Shown here: piece by piece, positions 26,435-35,721 of the stretch
Numbering within the stretch: position 1 is the first letter of the stretch
Layout: each line of letters starts with the position of its first letter
Source of the DNA: JBHIET01 sp046760785
Lineage (GTDB): Bacteria > Chloroflexota > Anaerolineae > B4-G1
DNA: 56,112 bases
Assembly (NCBI GenBank): GCA_046760785.1
Contig: JBHIET010000013.1
Coordinates: 1-56,112, forward strand
Direction: 5' to 3'
Notes under the pieces: model-generated
Databases searched by the model: none
Seen by the model: the letters and a program-made list of their open reading frames with translations, nothing else
What the model was told of the DNA's origin: nothing
Translations under genes and position numbers: made by a program

Positions 26435-28222
26435 TCAATGGAAGTCCCGCCAGTACAGCCCCTGCCGGCGCACCGGCTCGACCAGCCAACGGGCAAGAAG
26501 GGGCAGGAGCAGGACGTTGGGCGGCAGTGTCACAATCAACGCCTGACCGGTGCTCTCCCAGAAATCGTACCAGTACTCCTCCACGACGCTGACGGTCGCC
26601 GCGATGAGCAGGGCACAGATTCCGCTGGCTGCGATGCCTGCTCCTACCGCCGCTTTCCAGCTCCGCGCATCTTTCACCATCAGGCCGGGCAGCATGCCCA
26701 GTGCGAAGGTGCCCAATGTTAAGGTGTAGGCGACCTCGAAGTCTTCAATCAGAATGCCCAGGATGAGCGATCCCAATGCGCCAGCGAAACCTCCCACCCA
26801 TGGCCCGAACAGCACTCCGAACAGGGCGGGAAGAAACGCGAGAGGAGCCAGCGGGAAGCCTGCGTAGTCCCAAAGCATTTCCGCACTTAACCACCCCCCA
26901 CCGCCGTACAACGCTGCCCCCAGCAGGATCAACCCCACCCCGCGCCAGAAGGTGAGGCGGGAGACGGCCGGTGTAGCTACGGGTTGTGGGACAGCTCCTG
27001 CCCCTGCAGATGCGGCCACCGCCGCCGGCTGTGGAACCGCGTTCACCTTGAGCTGTGCTCTTGGCTTGGGAGCTGGCTTCGGCTTGGGGGTCGCTTCCTG
27101 CGCCAGTAGTGCTGCCTTCATCTCCGCCGCGCTCTGCCAGCGGTCGTCTGGGTCGTCGGCAAGGGCTTTCATAACGCAGTCCGCCACGTGAGCGGGCACC
27201 TGGCTGTTCAATCGCCGCACGTCCTCAAAGTGAAACGGGTTATCGGCCGGGTCTGCGCCCGTCAACAGGTGGTGCAGCATCGCGCCCAGGGCGTAGACGT
27301 CGGAGCGGGCGTCGGTCTGCCCCTTGCCGTACTGCTCCTTGGGGGCATAGCCCGCCGTGCCAAAGTAGGTGGTATCCGTCGTCTTACCCGGTTTGAAAAT
27401 ACGCGCGATACCGAAATCTATCAATTTGACCGTGCCATCCGGCATTACCATCACGTTGCCTGGTTTCAGGTCGCGGAAGATGACGGGTGGACTTTGGCCG
27501 TGCAGGTATTCCAACACGTCGCACAACTGCTCCGACCAGCCCAATACCTCGCCCACCGGCAGCGGGCCATCGTCCTCTCGCTCCAGCCGCTCGGTCAGTG
27601 TCTCCCCCTCGAGGAAGTCCATCACCAGGTATTGCTTGCCCCCCTCGCTGAAGTGGTCAGTAACCTTGGGCAGGTTACGATGGTCCAGGCGGGCCAGCAT
27701 CAGCGCCTCCTGGCGGAAAGCGGCGCGGGCTTGCTGCTTCTCCAGTGGATCGGTGATGGCGGCGTCGGACATCTCCTTGACGGCCCACGTCTTGCCAGGA
27801 ATGCGGGTATCGCTAGCCTGGTAGACAGCACCCATGCCGCCTTTACCGACACGACAGGCGATGACGTAGCGTCCACTCAGCACAGACTGCGGTGGCAACA
27901 TCCCGGTGCCGGTCGCGGTGGGCGGATACGTGGGTGGTGAGGGCGGCCGGGGAGCGCGCTGTCCTGAGCTTGTCGAAGGGGTGGGTTGCAGTACGGCAGC
28001 GCAATCGTTGCAAAAGCGCGACCCGGCAGGATTGACACGACCGCACTGGGGGCAGCGAATTCCCTGTGCCAGCGTTGTGCCACACTTACTGCAGAAGTGG
28101 GAGCGAGCTGGATTATCCGCGCCGCAATGGGGACAGGTCTGGCGCAGCGGTTGGGCGCACTGGGCGCAGAAACGCGCTGTGTCCCGGTTCTGTGTACCGC
28201 AATGGGGGCAGGACTGTGTCAT
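26435..28222 (-). CDS. Ser/Thr protein kinase with three zinc ribbons and a polytopic membrane domain
   Basis: The 595-residue product opens with three zinc ribbons (SCPHCGTQNRDTARFCAQC, TCPHCGADNPARSHFCSKC, RCPQCGRVNPAGSRFCNDC), then a linker with the repeat-derived PSTSSGQ. The kinase domain (about 120-390) has GKGGMGAVYQASD, Lys in WAVKEM, FRD in VIFRDLKPGNVMV (Phe for His) and DFG in LIDFGIARIF. A Lys/Pro/Ala linker leads to five or six membrane helices (about 420-590, for example PLAFLPALFGVLFGPWVGGF) that resemble an ECF-type transporter S component. No large extracellular domain is present, so a small ligand bound within the membrane may be the signal. Confidence 0.9.
   Translation of the reverse strand: MTQSCPHCGTQNRDTARFCAQCAQPLRQTCPHCGADNPARSHFCSKCGTTLAQGIRCPQCGRVNPAGSRFCNDCAAVLQPTPSTSSGQRAPRPPSPPTYPPTATGTGMLPPQSVLSGRYVIACRVGKGGMGAVYQASDTRIPGKTWAVKEMSDAAITDPLEKQQARAAFRQEALMLARLDHRNLPKVTDHFSEGGKQYLVMDFLEGETLTERLEREDDGPLPVGEVLGWSEQLCDVLEYLHGQSPPVIFRDLKPGNVMVMPDGTVKLIDFGIARIFKPGKTTDTTYFGTAGYAPKEQYGKGQTDARSDVYALGAMLHHLLTGADPADNPFHFEDVRRLNSQVPAHVADCVMKALADDPDDRWQSAAEMKAALLAQEATPKPKPAPKPRAQLKVNAVPQPAAVAASAGAGAVPQPVATPAVSRLTFWRGVGLILLGAALYGGGGWLSAEMLWDYAGFPLAPLAFLPALFGVLFGPWVGGFAGALGSLILGILIEDFEVAYTLTLGTFALGMLPGLMVKDARSWKAAVGAGIAASGICALLIAATVSVVEEYWYDFWESTGQALIVTLPPNVLLLPLLARWLVEPVRRQGLYWRDFH
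27961..27980. repeat. REP-like repeat inside the kinase gene
   Basis: GTCCTGAGCTTGTCGAAGGG lies in frame and encodes PSTSSGQ on the minus strand, in the linker between zinc ribbons and kinase domain. It is a variant of the palindrome inside the dispersed repeat at 806-993. Confidence 0.7.
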
Positions 28223-28258
28223 CGCTCGTTCTTCACTTCCTCTAAATCTGCGTCCAGT

Positions 28259-29482
28259 TCACTCCTCACAGAACACCAACGAGAACTGGCCGCAGAGGAT
28301 AACGTCGCCGTGGCGCACGCGGACCGGCTGTCCGGGCGGCACCGGTACGCTGTTGATGAAGGTGCCGTTGGTGCTTTGGAGATCCTCCAACAGCCAGCCT
28401 TCGGGACGGTATGACAGCCGGGCGTGGTGGCGCGAGACACCGGCCTGGCCGCCGCCATAAGGCCCCAGGTCCACGTCGGGTGGCGTGACGGGCGGCCCGG
28501 CCCGGCCAATCAATATTTCTCCCTGACAGGGGAGAGGAATCGCCGCCCCCGTGCCCATCACGACCAGGCGGGGACCGATCGCGATGGCGGGTTCTTCCAG
28601 GCGAGCCGTGGCGCCGCGAGGGACAGCGGTCGGTGGGGTGGGCATGGCGGCCCGCCCTGTGGCCCCTGGCAATCGTGAAAGGTCATTGACGAAAGCTTCC
28701 ATGGTGGGGTGGCGTGCTGCCGGATCACGAGCCAGCGCTCGCATGATAACTGCCTCCAGTTGAGGCGTGATGCGCGGGTTGAGGCGGCGAGGGGGTTGGG
28801 GCGACTCGTGCATGCGGCGAAGCATCATCTCGACAGGAGAGCCGGCCTCAAAAGGGATCGAGCCGGTCAATAGCTCGTAGAGCACGATCCCCAGGCCGTA
28901 AATATCGGTGCGATGGTCCACCTCCCCGCCGGCCGCCTGTTCGGGCGCGAAATAAGCCGGCGTACCGATGCTGATGCCAGGTTGGGTGATGCCCTGCTGC
29001 CGTCCAAGCAACTTCACCAGGCCGAAGTCGGCCAGCAAAGGCCAGTCGGAGCGGGCCAGGAGGATGTTGGCCGGCTTCACGTCGCGGTGCACGATCCCCT
29101 GCGAGTGCGCATAAGCCAGAGCGCGGCCTACCGGGATGACCAGCGTCGCCGCGTCGGGCCAGTCCATAGGCTGGCCAGTCAGACGGGCTTTGAGGGTCCC
29201 GCCGGCCACGTACTCCATCACGATGTAGGCGATCCCTCCCTCCTCGCCGTAGTCATAGATGGTGAGGATGTTGGGGTGGCGAAGGGCGGCAATAGCCCTG
29301 GCCTCGCGGCGGAAACGAGCGAGGAACGCCTCGCCGCCAGCCTCCGTGACCCGCAATATCTTGATGGCCACCCAGCGCTCCAGTTGGGGCTGATGGGCGC
29401 GGTAAACGGTCGCCACTCCCCCGCGGCCGATCTCCTCGGCGATCTGACAGCCGCCGATCGTTTTCCCGTTCCAACTGCTCAT
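28259..29482 (-). CDS. Cytosolic Ser/Thr protein kinase with C-terminal FHA domain
   Basis: The 407-residue product has a kinase domain (about 10-270) with GRGGVATVYRAH, Lys in WVAIKIL, HRD in IVHRDVKPANILL, DFG in LLADFGLVKLLG and a normal activation segment (SIGTPAYFAPEQ). After a linker, an FHA domain (about 320-405) shows GEILIGRAGPP, GVSRHHARLSYR and DLQSTNGTFINSV, the residues that bind phosphothreonine. No membrane segment is seen. Such kinases can dock on phosphorylated partners, so it may relay signals from the membrane kinases. The ATG is one base past the upstream kinase stop, with GGAGGAG before it. Confidence 0.93.
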   Translation of the reverse strand: MSSWNGKTIGGCQIAEEIGRGGVATVYRAHQPQLERWVAIKILRVTEAGGEAFLARFRREARAIAALRHPNILTIYDYGEEGGIAYIVMEYVAGGTLKARLTGQPMDWPDAATLVIPVGRALAYAHSQGIVHRDVKPANILLARSDWPLLADFGLVKLLGRQQGITQPGISIGTPAYFAPEQAAGGEVDHRTDIYGLGIVLYELLTGSIPFEAGSPVEMMLRRMHESPQPPRRLNPRITPQLEAVIMRALARDPAARHPTMEAFVNDLSRLPGATGRAAMPTPPTAVPRGATARLEEPAIAIGPRLVVMGTGAAIPLPCQGEILIGRAGPPVTPPDVDLGPYGGGQAGVSRHHARLSYRPEGWLLEDLQSTNGTFINSVPVPPGQPVRVRHGDVILCGQFSLVFCEE

Positions 29483-29483
29483 C

Positions 29484-30923
29484 CTAATGCTCCTCCATCT
29501 GAATGGTCAACTGTCTCTCCTGGACGGTGAGTGAGGTGACCTGTATGGGCGAGCCCTCCCAGGCTTTCCGGAAACCTCGATTGATTCCTCCCGAGACGAT
29601 GCCGCCGACGACGTACAGTGGCACGTTGTTCATCCGCTCCAGGATCACGGTAGGTACGCCGTCTTGTTCTGCCAGGCGGGCCTGCAGGGAGATGGAACCA
29701 CAGGATAGGTTCAACGAGACGACAGCCTTGTCCGGTGAGCGGAAGTCAAAATCGACACCGCGGATGGCATCGAGGGCGTAGGGCTCCAGGGCGACCTTCA
29801 TACTTTCCCTTATTTCATCCTCGGTGAGGACGAACTCGCCCGTGCCGGAGGCTTCCAGTTGCCAGTCGGCCGTCGCGATGGTCCGCTCGCTGATGGCCGA
29901 GAGCACGAACGCGGCGACCAGCAGGAGCACGAGCGCGGTTGCGGCGGCGGCGAGGAGGATGGTGAGCGCCACTCGCCCAAGCAAGCGCACTGTGCCCAGG
30001 GCAAACCTGACCGGGCGACTGGTGCGCCAGGCGGGTACGGCGGCCGTCTCTGCCATAACTTTTGTGCCCGCGCCCCGTCTGCGCTGGATAGAGGGGAGGC
30101 GCAGGCGGCGCGGCTGAGTCACCTTCTGCAGTGTTTCCTTCATCGCCCTGACGGACGGGAAGCGGTCGTCCGGGTCCAGGCTCACGGCGCGCATGATCGC
30201 GTTGGAGAGGGAGGGGGAGATGCCGGGGTTCAGTTTCCGGGGTGGGGTGAAGACGAAGGGGTGGGCAGTGGGGTCGTCGCCGGTGAGCAGTTCGTAGAGC
30301 GTGGCCCCCAGCGCGTAGACATCGGAGCGGGGGGTGGTCTGCCCCTGGCCGGCGTACTGCTCCGGCGGCGCGTAGCCCGCCGTGCCCATCTTGAGCGTGT
30401 CGGTGCGCTTGGAGGGATCGAAGAGGCGCGCCACACCGAAGTCAATCAACTTGACTTCCCCCTCCGGCGTGATCATCACGTTGGCCGGCTTCATATCGCG
30501 GAAGATGACCGGCGGCGTCTGGCTGTGGAGGTACTCCAGCACGTCGCACAACTGGATCGCCCACTTCACGACCATCTCCTGGGGCAGCCCACCTGGCGAC
30601 CGGCTCAACTGCTCGGCGGGCGTCTCCCCTTCGATGAAGTCCATCACCAGGTAGAAGTGCCCACGCTCCTCGAAGTAGTCGGAGACGTCCGGGAGATTGG
30701 GGTGGCTCAGGTGGGCCAGGATGGCCGCCTCGTGATGGAACTGGGCGGCGGCCTGCTCCGCTTCCTCAGGCGTGGCGTGCGGATCGGGGATGAGTTCCTT
30801 GACGGCACAAGGCTTATCGGCCAACCGCGTGTCGTGAGCCAGGTAGACCTGTCCCATACCGCCACCGCCCAGTACTCTGACGATGCGATACCGATCCTGC
30901 AGCATGGCGTTTTGTTCTAGCAT
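29484..30923 (-). CDS. Transmembrane Ser/Thr protein kinase with unassigned ectodomain
   Basis: The 479-residue product has a kinase domain (about 13-275): GGGGMGQVYLAHD, Lys in CAVKEL, FRD in VIFRDMKPANVMI, DFG in LIDFGVARLF. A basic linker and one long membrane helix (LTILLAAAATALVLLLVAAF, about 315-345) follow. The C-terminal domain of about 130 residues (including EFVLTEDEIRESMKVALE and VVSLNLSCGSISLQARLAEQ) has an alternating pattern that resembles small lipid-binding folds such as LmeA/DUF2993, but I cannot assign it. GGAGG precedes the ATG. It is the first gene of a run of kinases below a gap of about 690 bp. Confidence 0.92.
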   Translation of the reverse strand: MLEQNAMLQDRYRIVRVLGGGGMGQVYLAHDTRLADKPCAVKELIPDPHATPEEAEQAAAQFHHEAAILAHLSHPNLPDVSDYFEERGHFYLVMDFIEGETPAEQLSRSPGGLPQEMVVKWAIQLCDVLEYLHSQTPPVIFRDMKPANVMITPEGEVKLIDFGVARLFDPSKRTDTLKMGTAGYAPPEQYAGQGQTTPRSDVYALGATLYELLTGDDPTAHPFVFTPPRKLNPGISPSLSNAIMRAVSLDPDDRFPSVRAMKETLQKVTQPRRLRLPSIQRRRGAGTKVMAETAAVPAWRTSRPVRFALGTVRLLGRVALTILLAAAATALVLLLVAAFVLSAISERTIATADWQLEASGTGEFVLTEDEIRESMKVALEPYALDAIRGVDFDFRSPDKAVVSLNLSCGSISLQARLAEQDGVPTVILERMNNVPLYVVGGIVSGGINRGFRKAWEGSPIQVTSLTVQERQLTIQMEEH

Positions 30924-31609
30924 CTCGAACCTCCAGGCATGACGGAAAATCTCAGCCCCGCGAGAAACTGTGCGACCTTCTATATTGCGGCGAGGATGTC
31001 TTCCAGACAGTCGGCGTACGTGTGCTCAGCTTTCATACCGGCACAACCTCGCTCAAGATACGCTTAGCAATTCTGGGTTTAAGTGCATCTCGCATTACCA
31101 GGTCGTAACTACCAGCCACTGCTCCCAGCCTCCGTCCCGGAGGCGTCCCATGCGGAGAATAACCGCTCAGGGTAAGATGCTCTCGCTGGCGACGCCCTCG
31201 GGGCTTCGCCGTGAGGCCCTCGGCTGAACTCGGTCGAAGCCCTCAGCAAGCAGGCTGCACTTGCTCGCCGGTGCTCGTAGCCCCCGTCCCTTCGGGCTGA
31301 GCCTCAGGACGAAGCCTCGGGGGCGTCTCAAACGAGATTTGCCCGCAGAACACGCCCTTGGGGACAAGGGCTGAGAGCCTTTGGCCAAATGTGACATTGT
31401 CGAGGTAGTTACGTCAAGAACATGTCAAATCTGTGCTATATCTCGGAGCCTGGTCCCATCGGGCACGATGCCTAGGTAGTACCACATGAATTAGTTCTGT
31501 TCGTTCTTGCATAGCTGTACACTCCTGACTCCGCTGACCGCTTACCACCAACTATACCCTCTGCCCACAATTTGCGCAAAACTAGGGGAACACCAAAGAG
31601 GTTGTATGG
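30924..31609. other. Intergenic gap within the signalling island
   Basis: About 690 bp separate the kinase at 30923 from the carboxypeptidase gene, so the island is at least two transcription units. The middle third is repeat sequence; the rest shows no gene. I could not place a convincing promoter. Confidence 0.4.
31199..31345. repeat. Cluster of REP-like inverted repeats
   Basis: Several short palindromic units lie in tandem, for instance GGGCTTCG with CGAAGCCC, and gtcccttcgggctgagcctc with aggacgaag. They share the ctgag..cgaag core of the other repeats in the window. Confidence 0.5.
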
Positions 31610-33490
31610 TCATCGAGGTTGATCACCCACGGCCACAGGTATGAGGAGCACGTCGCCCTCCATAATGAAGTCCTCGTCATCTATTCCATTCAGATATATG
31701 ATCTCCTCTACTCCGACGTCGAATCGGATGGCGATTGCCAGCAGCGAGTCGCCGGGTTGTACAGTGTAGTGAATGTAGCCGTCCTCGGATCCTGCCAACA
31801 ATGCGCTCAGAACGCGCCGGTGTGTCGCCAGCGTGGCCTCATCTGGCGGGTCATGGTTGGGCAACTCCACGTCGGCGGCCCAGATGGTGTTGACGTCGCA
31901 CCAATGGATCAGCTCGCCCGTGAACGTGTACTCGCTGGGCCAGGTGGGCAGGTAGGTGTAGCCCGCGATGTCGGCCACGCGCTGCGCCAGTTGATCGGCC
32001 TGGGGGCCGGGGATGCCGTAGGTGGTGTATCCCGGCTGCACACCACCGTCGGGTGGATAGGCCGAGTGGTATGATAGCAGCCACACTTCCTGCGCGGTCG
32101 GCTTGACGGTATCCAGCAGCCATTGCCCCACCGCTTGCACCTCAGGTTCTGATCCTGGCGCTGTTCCGCCGGAGCCGGGGATGATGCCGCTGGTGCGGGC
32201 CGCGTCGGCCTGCCAGTCGTCGGTGGGCCAGTTGCGGCTGAGGTCCACCTGGTTTGCGTTTTGGCGCGTGCCAGCCGCCAGCCCATCGGGATTCATCGCC
32301 GGAAGGAAGTAGAGGGTGAAGCCAGGCGGGACCAAGTCCGGCGCATTGACGTACCGCTCCATCAAGCCGCGCACCAGGACTTCTGTATTCGCCTCGTTGC
32401 CGTGGATGCTGCCGATGATGACCAACGCGACTTGGTCGCCGTCGCCGACCCGGGTCGCTTCGATGGGGCGGCCCTGTGCCGAGGTGCCGATCTGGGCCGT
32501 GTGGACGACCCGTTCCGACAGGGACGGGGGCCTCCAATTGAGGAACGCCAGCAGGCCCCGGAGGTTGCGCTCCCATTCGATACCCTCGTGAGTGGTCAGT
32601 TCCACCTCGACGCCTGCCAGTCCCTGGGCGGACATCCAATCTATCGCGTCGCCGGTGCTGATCTGGCCGGGCACGCCCGCCGCGATGGGGTAGCCTGTCG
32701 CCTCCGATACGACCACGGCCAGCTCGTAGGTGGCCGACTTTTCCCGCTCGGCCCCGTAAAAGACTTTTGCCAGCGCGCTGTGGTAAAAGATCGCCGCCTC
32801 GACGTTCCGCCCCAGGATGAGATCGCGCAGCGCGGCCGTTTCGGGTTCAGAGAAGGGGTATGCCCCGGCATTGACAGGGCGGGTGCCGTGGGTGGCCGTC
32901 GGTTGCCATTCGTAATCCCAGTTGCGGTTCAAGTCTACGCCGTTACCGTTGACCCGCCCGTGCTCGCGGTCGCTGCCGGCGGCGTAGCCATCTGGGTTGG
33001 CGCAGGGGATGACGTACAGCGTGACCTCGGCTGGCACCTGGGTGGAGTTCTCCTGCAGATACTCCAGTGTCTCGCTGACCAGGTCTACGGTGTTCCACTC
33101 GTAGCCGCCGTGGATGCCGCCGATGACGGCGTGCACCGAGGGGCCAGTGCCCAGCCGGTAGGCGACCAGCGGTCGCCCGCCGAAGGAGGTGCCGTAGGTG
33201 AACGGCCCCTCGAAGAATGGCGGCTGGACCGCCGGCGTAGAAGACAGGGGAGTGGACGTTGGTGGAATGGTGGGGGGTGCGTCCGGTACGGTCGTGGCAG
33301 GGGCAGTGGCGGGGACAGTCGGTGCCGACGTTGGAGGGAGGACGGTGACCGTGGTCGGGGTGACGTGGGCGCCGCGCTCGCCGATGGAGCGCACGGTGAC
33401 GAAGCCGAAGATCAGCCCCACTACTGTGGCAGTCGTCGCGATCAGGATGAGAATCGGCGTGAGCCAGCGTGTTTCCCTGTTGCCAGGCAA
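31610..33490 (-). CDS. Membrane-anchored tandem M14 carboxypeptidase with LysM domain
   Basis: The 626-residue product has an N-terminal membrane helix (TPILILIATTATVVGLIFGF), a Thr/Pro linker, two M14 zinc carboxypeptidase domains and a C-terminal LysM (HYTVQPGDSLLAIAIRF). The first domain has GGIHGGYEWNT, DLNRNWDYEW and a His in FYHSA; the second has GSIHGNEANT, DLSRNWPTDDW, SYHSAYPPDG and a C-terminal Glu in AADVELPNHD. Ligands of both domains are largely kept, so it is probably active. LysM binds peptidoglycan, and relatives cut gamma-D-Glu-mDAP bonds in wall peptides, so a wall-editing role is likely. The start is TTG with GAGGAGG before it. Confidence 0.9.
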   Translation of the reverse strand: MPGNRETRWLTPILILIATTATVVGLIFGFVTVRSIGERGAHVTPTTVTVLPPTSAPTVPATAPATTVPDAPPTIPPTSTPLSSTPAVQPPFFEGPFTYGTSFGGRPLVAYRLGTGPSVHAVIGGIHGGYEWNTVDLVSETLEYLQENSTQVPAEVTLYVIPCANPDGYAAGSDREHGRVNGNGVDLNRNWDYEWQPTATHGTRPVNAGAYPFSEPETAALRDLILGRNVEAAIFYHSALAKVFYGAEREKSATYELAVVVSEATGYPIAAGVPGQISTGDAIDWMSAQGLAGVEVELTTHEGIEWERNLRGLLAFLNWRPPSLSERVVHTAQIGTSAQGRPIEATRVGDGDQVALVIIGSIHGNEANTEVLVRGLMERYVNAPDLVPPGFTLYFLPAMNPDGLAAGTRQNANQVDLSRNWPTDDWQADAARTSGIIPGSGGTAPGSEPEVQAVGQWLLDTVKPTAQEVWLLSYHSAYPPDGGVQPGYTTYGIPGPQADQLAQRVADIAGYTYLPTWPSEYTFTGELIHWCDVNTIWAADVELPNHDPPDEATLATHRRVLSALLAGSEDGYIHYTVQPGDSLLAIAIRFDVGVEEIIYLNGIDDEDFIMEGDVLLIPVAVGDQPR

Positions 33491-33553
33491 GATATATTTG
33501 CCTCCTCGTCGAGATTCCGAAGTTTGCCAGATTTCGGAAGTCTGAATGTGCGA

Positions 33554-35509
33554 CTATGGGAACTGTGCGATCTCCAACAGCGCCTCCATCGTCAGGCTGC
33601 GCAGGCTGCTCTCGGACCCCGAGCTCGACGCTGGGATGACAACATCAATGGCCTCGATCCCCTCCTCGGCGCACCAGGTGATCAGTTCACCCGTCGTTTC
33701 GTAGGGAGCCCAATCCTCTTTCACGGCATAGCCGGTCGCGTCGGCGTAGCGGTACGCCAGGTCAAGTGCGTCGCTATCGAGGCCGCTGGATGTGTAGCCC
33801 GGATAGACGTGACCGCCGCTGGTGAGCCGCCGGCTGGAGTGCCAGAGCACGAGCCGCAGGTTGGGGTTCAGGCGCTGGAGCGAGAGTAGATAGTCGGCCA
33901 GGCTCCGCGTCTCCGGTTCCGAGTGGGGGTGTGATCCGCCAGCTCCCGTCACGACTCCTCCCGGTTGCTCCGGGTTGGCCGTCCAGTCGAACGTGTCCCA
34001 GTTGCGGTTCAGGTCCACGTCGTTGGCGTTGCGGCGCGTGCCGGCAGCGTTGCCGTCAGGATTGATCGTGGGAATGAAGTGGAAAGCCACGTTGACCGGG
34101 ATGCGGTGCCGGTCGCGGTCGAAATCATGTATCAGATATCCGATCAGGCCACGGGTGTTGGGCTGGTCGCCCTGGATGCTGCCCACGACGACGACGGCAG
34201 CCCCGCTCCTGTCGCCGATGGTGGCCACTTCGAGGTCACGTCCCCGGACCGATTGCCCGATGACGCCCCAGCGCAGCGATATGTCTATGGTCGGCTCTGC
34301 GGTTGGGGGGGCGGTGGGCGGCGGCTCGGATGGCGGGGGGCCTGGTGATTCCGGTACCGTCGTGGGCGGCGGGCTGGTGGGCACGTCAGTAGGCGGTGGA
34401 TGCGCCGTCAAGGGCGCGGCCGTCGGCGGCTGAGCTGTCGGCGTGCCAAAAAGGGTCGGCAGCGCCAGTGCTCCGCCCAGCACCGCAGCGCACAGTCCGA
34501 TCAGCAGCACCCCGCCGATCCCCAGCCCGATCCACAGCCCGGTGCGTTTGCGCGCAGGGGCGGGCTGCGGGTAGGGCGTGACCTGTGGCGGGTATGGGGT
34601 GGGATAGATGCGGGCGGTAGGGGTGTAAGGCGGAGCCTCGGCCGGTGTGACCGGCTGCCTTTGGGGCAGCAGCTTGGTCTTCTCTTGCGGCTGCAACTGG
34701 GCCGACGGCGTATCTATGTCGCGCCGGAACTCGGCCACGCTCTGGTAGCGCGCGCCAGGGTCTGTCGGCGTGGCGCGGAGGATCAGGTACTCGATCTTGG
34801 GTGAGATCTCAGGCATCACATCCCGTGGCTGCGGCAGTGGGAACGGGTTGGGGACCGGGTCGTAGCCAGTGACCAGGCGCAGCAGCAACACACCCAGCCC
34901 GTAGATATCGGAGCGGGCGTCGCTCTGTCCGGCGGTGCCCCACTGCTCCGGCGCGGCGTACCCTGGTGTACCCAATGTCACCGTGTCCTGCGACTGGGCT
35001 GGCTTGAAGAAGCGCGCGATGCCGAAGTCAATCAGCTTGACCTGCCCCTCAGGTGTCAACATCACGTTGGAAGGCTTGAGGTCGCGGAAGATGACCGGTG
35101 GATCTTGCCCGTGCAGGTATTCCAGCACGTCGCACAACTGGCGCACGATATTGAGTGCCTGTCCCTGGGGCAGGCGCCCGTCAGGTGCGTCCTGCGACAT
35201 ATCCTCCAACGTCCGGCCGCGCACGTAATCCATCACCAGGTACAAATTACCCCCTTCAGGGAAGAAGTCGGTGACGGGGGTAAGGCCGGGGTGGCTGAGC
35301 GTAGCCAGCATTTGGGCCTCCTGCCGGAAACCGTTGCTGGCCCAGGTACGGTCACCGGGTTCCAGTTGGGCGGGGGACATCTCCTTGATGGCGCACATGC
35401 GCCCCGGCAGGCGGGTGTCTTCCGCCAGGTAGACCATCCCCATCCCCCCGCCGCCGATCTGGCGGAGGATGCGGTAGCGATTCTGAAGCAGTGTCTCGGA
35501 TGTCAGCAT
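33554..35509 (-). CDS. Transmembrane Ser/Thr protein kinase fused to a degenerate M14 carboxypeptidase domain
   Basis: From ATG 35509 (SD GAGGTG) the product of about 651 residues has a kinase domain (GGGGMGMVYLAED, Lys in CAIKEM, FRD in VIFRDLKPSNVML, DFG in LIDFGIARFF), a membrane helix (WIGLGIGGVLLIGLCAAVLG, about 320-345), a Pro/Thr linker and an extracellular M14-like domain (about 406-651). In that domain the zinc motif HxxE is replaced by SIQGDQPNT, and the position of the catalytic Glu reads AIDVVIP. The substrate-binding DLNRNWD and LVLWHSS remain. It should therefore bind wall peptides without cutting, making a plausible peptidoglycan sensor (inference). Its closest relative here is the neighbouring active carboxypeptidase. 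Confidence 0.92.
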   Translation of the reverse strand: MLTSETLLQNRYRILRQIGGGGMGMVYLAEDTRLPGRMCAIKEMSPAQLEPGDRTWASNGFRQEAQMLATLSHPGLTPVTDFFPEGGNLYLVMDYVRGRTLEDMSQDAPDGRLPQGQALNIVRQLCDVLEYLHGQDPPVIFRDLKPSNVMLTPEGQVKLIDFGIARFFKPAQSQDTVTLGTPGYAAPEQWGTAGQSDARSDIYGLGVLLLRLVTGYDPVPNPFPLPQPRDVMPEISPKIEYLILRATPTDPGARYQSVAEFRRDIDTPSAQLQPQEKTKLLPQRQPVTPAEAPPYTPTARIYPTPYPPQVTPYPQPAPARKRTGLWIGLGIGGVLLIGLCAAVLGGALALPTLFGTPTAQPPTAAPLTAHPPPTDVPTSPPPTTVPESPGPPPSEPPPTAPPTAEPTIDISLRWGVIGQSVRGRDLEVATIGDRSGAAVVVVGSIQGDQPNTRGLIGYLIHDFDRDRHRIPVNVAFHFIPTINPDGNAAGTRRNANDVDLNRNWDTFDWTANPEQPGGVVTGAGGSHPHSEPETRSLADYLLSLQRLNPNLRLVLWHSSRRLTSGGHVYPGYTSSGLDSDALDLAYRYADATGYAVKEDWAPYETTGELITWCAEEGIEAIDVVIPASSSGSESSLRSLTMEALLEIAQFP

Positions 35510-35721
35510 ATCACACCTCGGATTCCAGGCGCAGTTCTCCCCTCTCACGTTCGTTGCAGCGGACGACGGCCTCCTCGATGCCGCTCACGGCGAGGGGTTG
35601 GCTACTGACAATCCCAACCAGCATCTTTGAGGGGTAGACCATCGCAGGAGCAGCCCCCCGACCCGCAGGACGATTTGGACTCTGGGGCTTGGGATTTGGA
35701 ATTTATCATTTGTCATTCCCT

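Noticed and set aside
31167..31397. Minus-strand frame of 76 codons in the gap inside the island
   Set aside because: It consists of REP-like inverted repeats, with Arg/Ser/Pro-rich translation.
32261..33889. Plus-strand frame of 542 codons opposite the carboxypeptidase
   Set aside because: Antisense to two conserved M14 genes; no motif.
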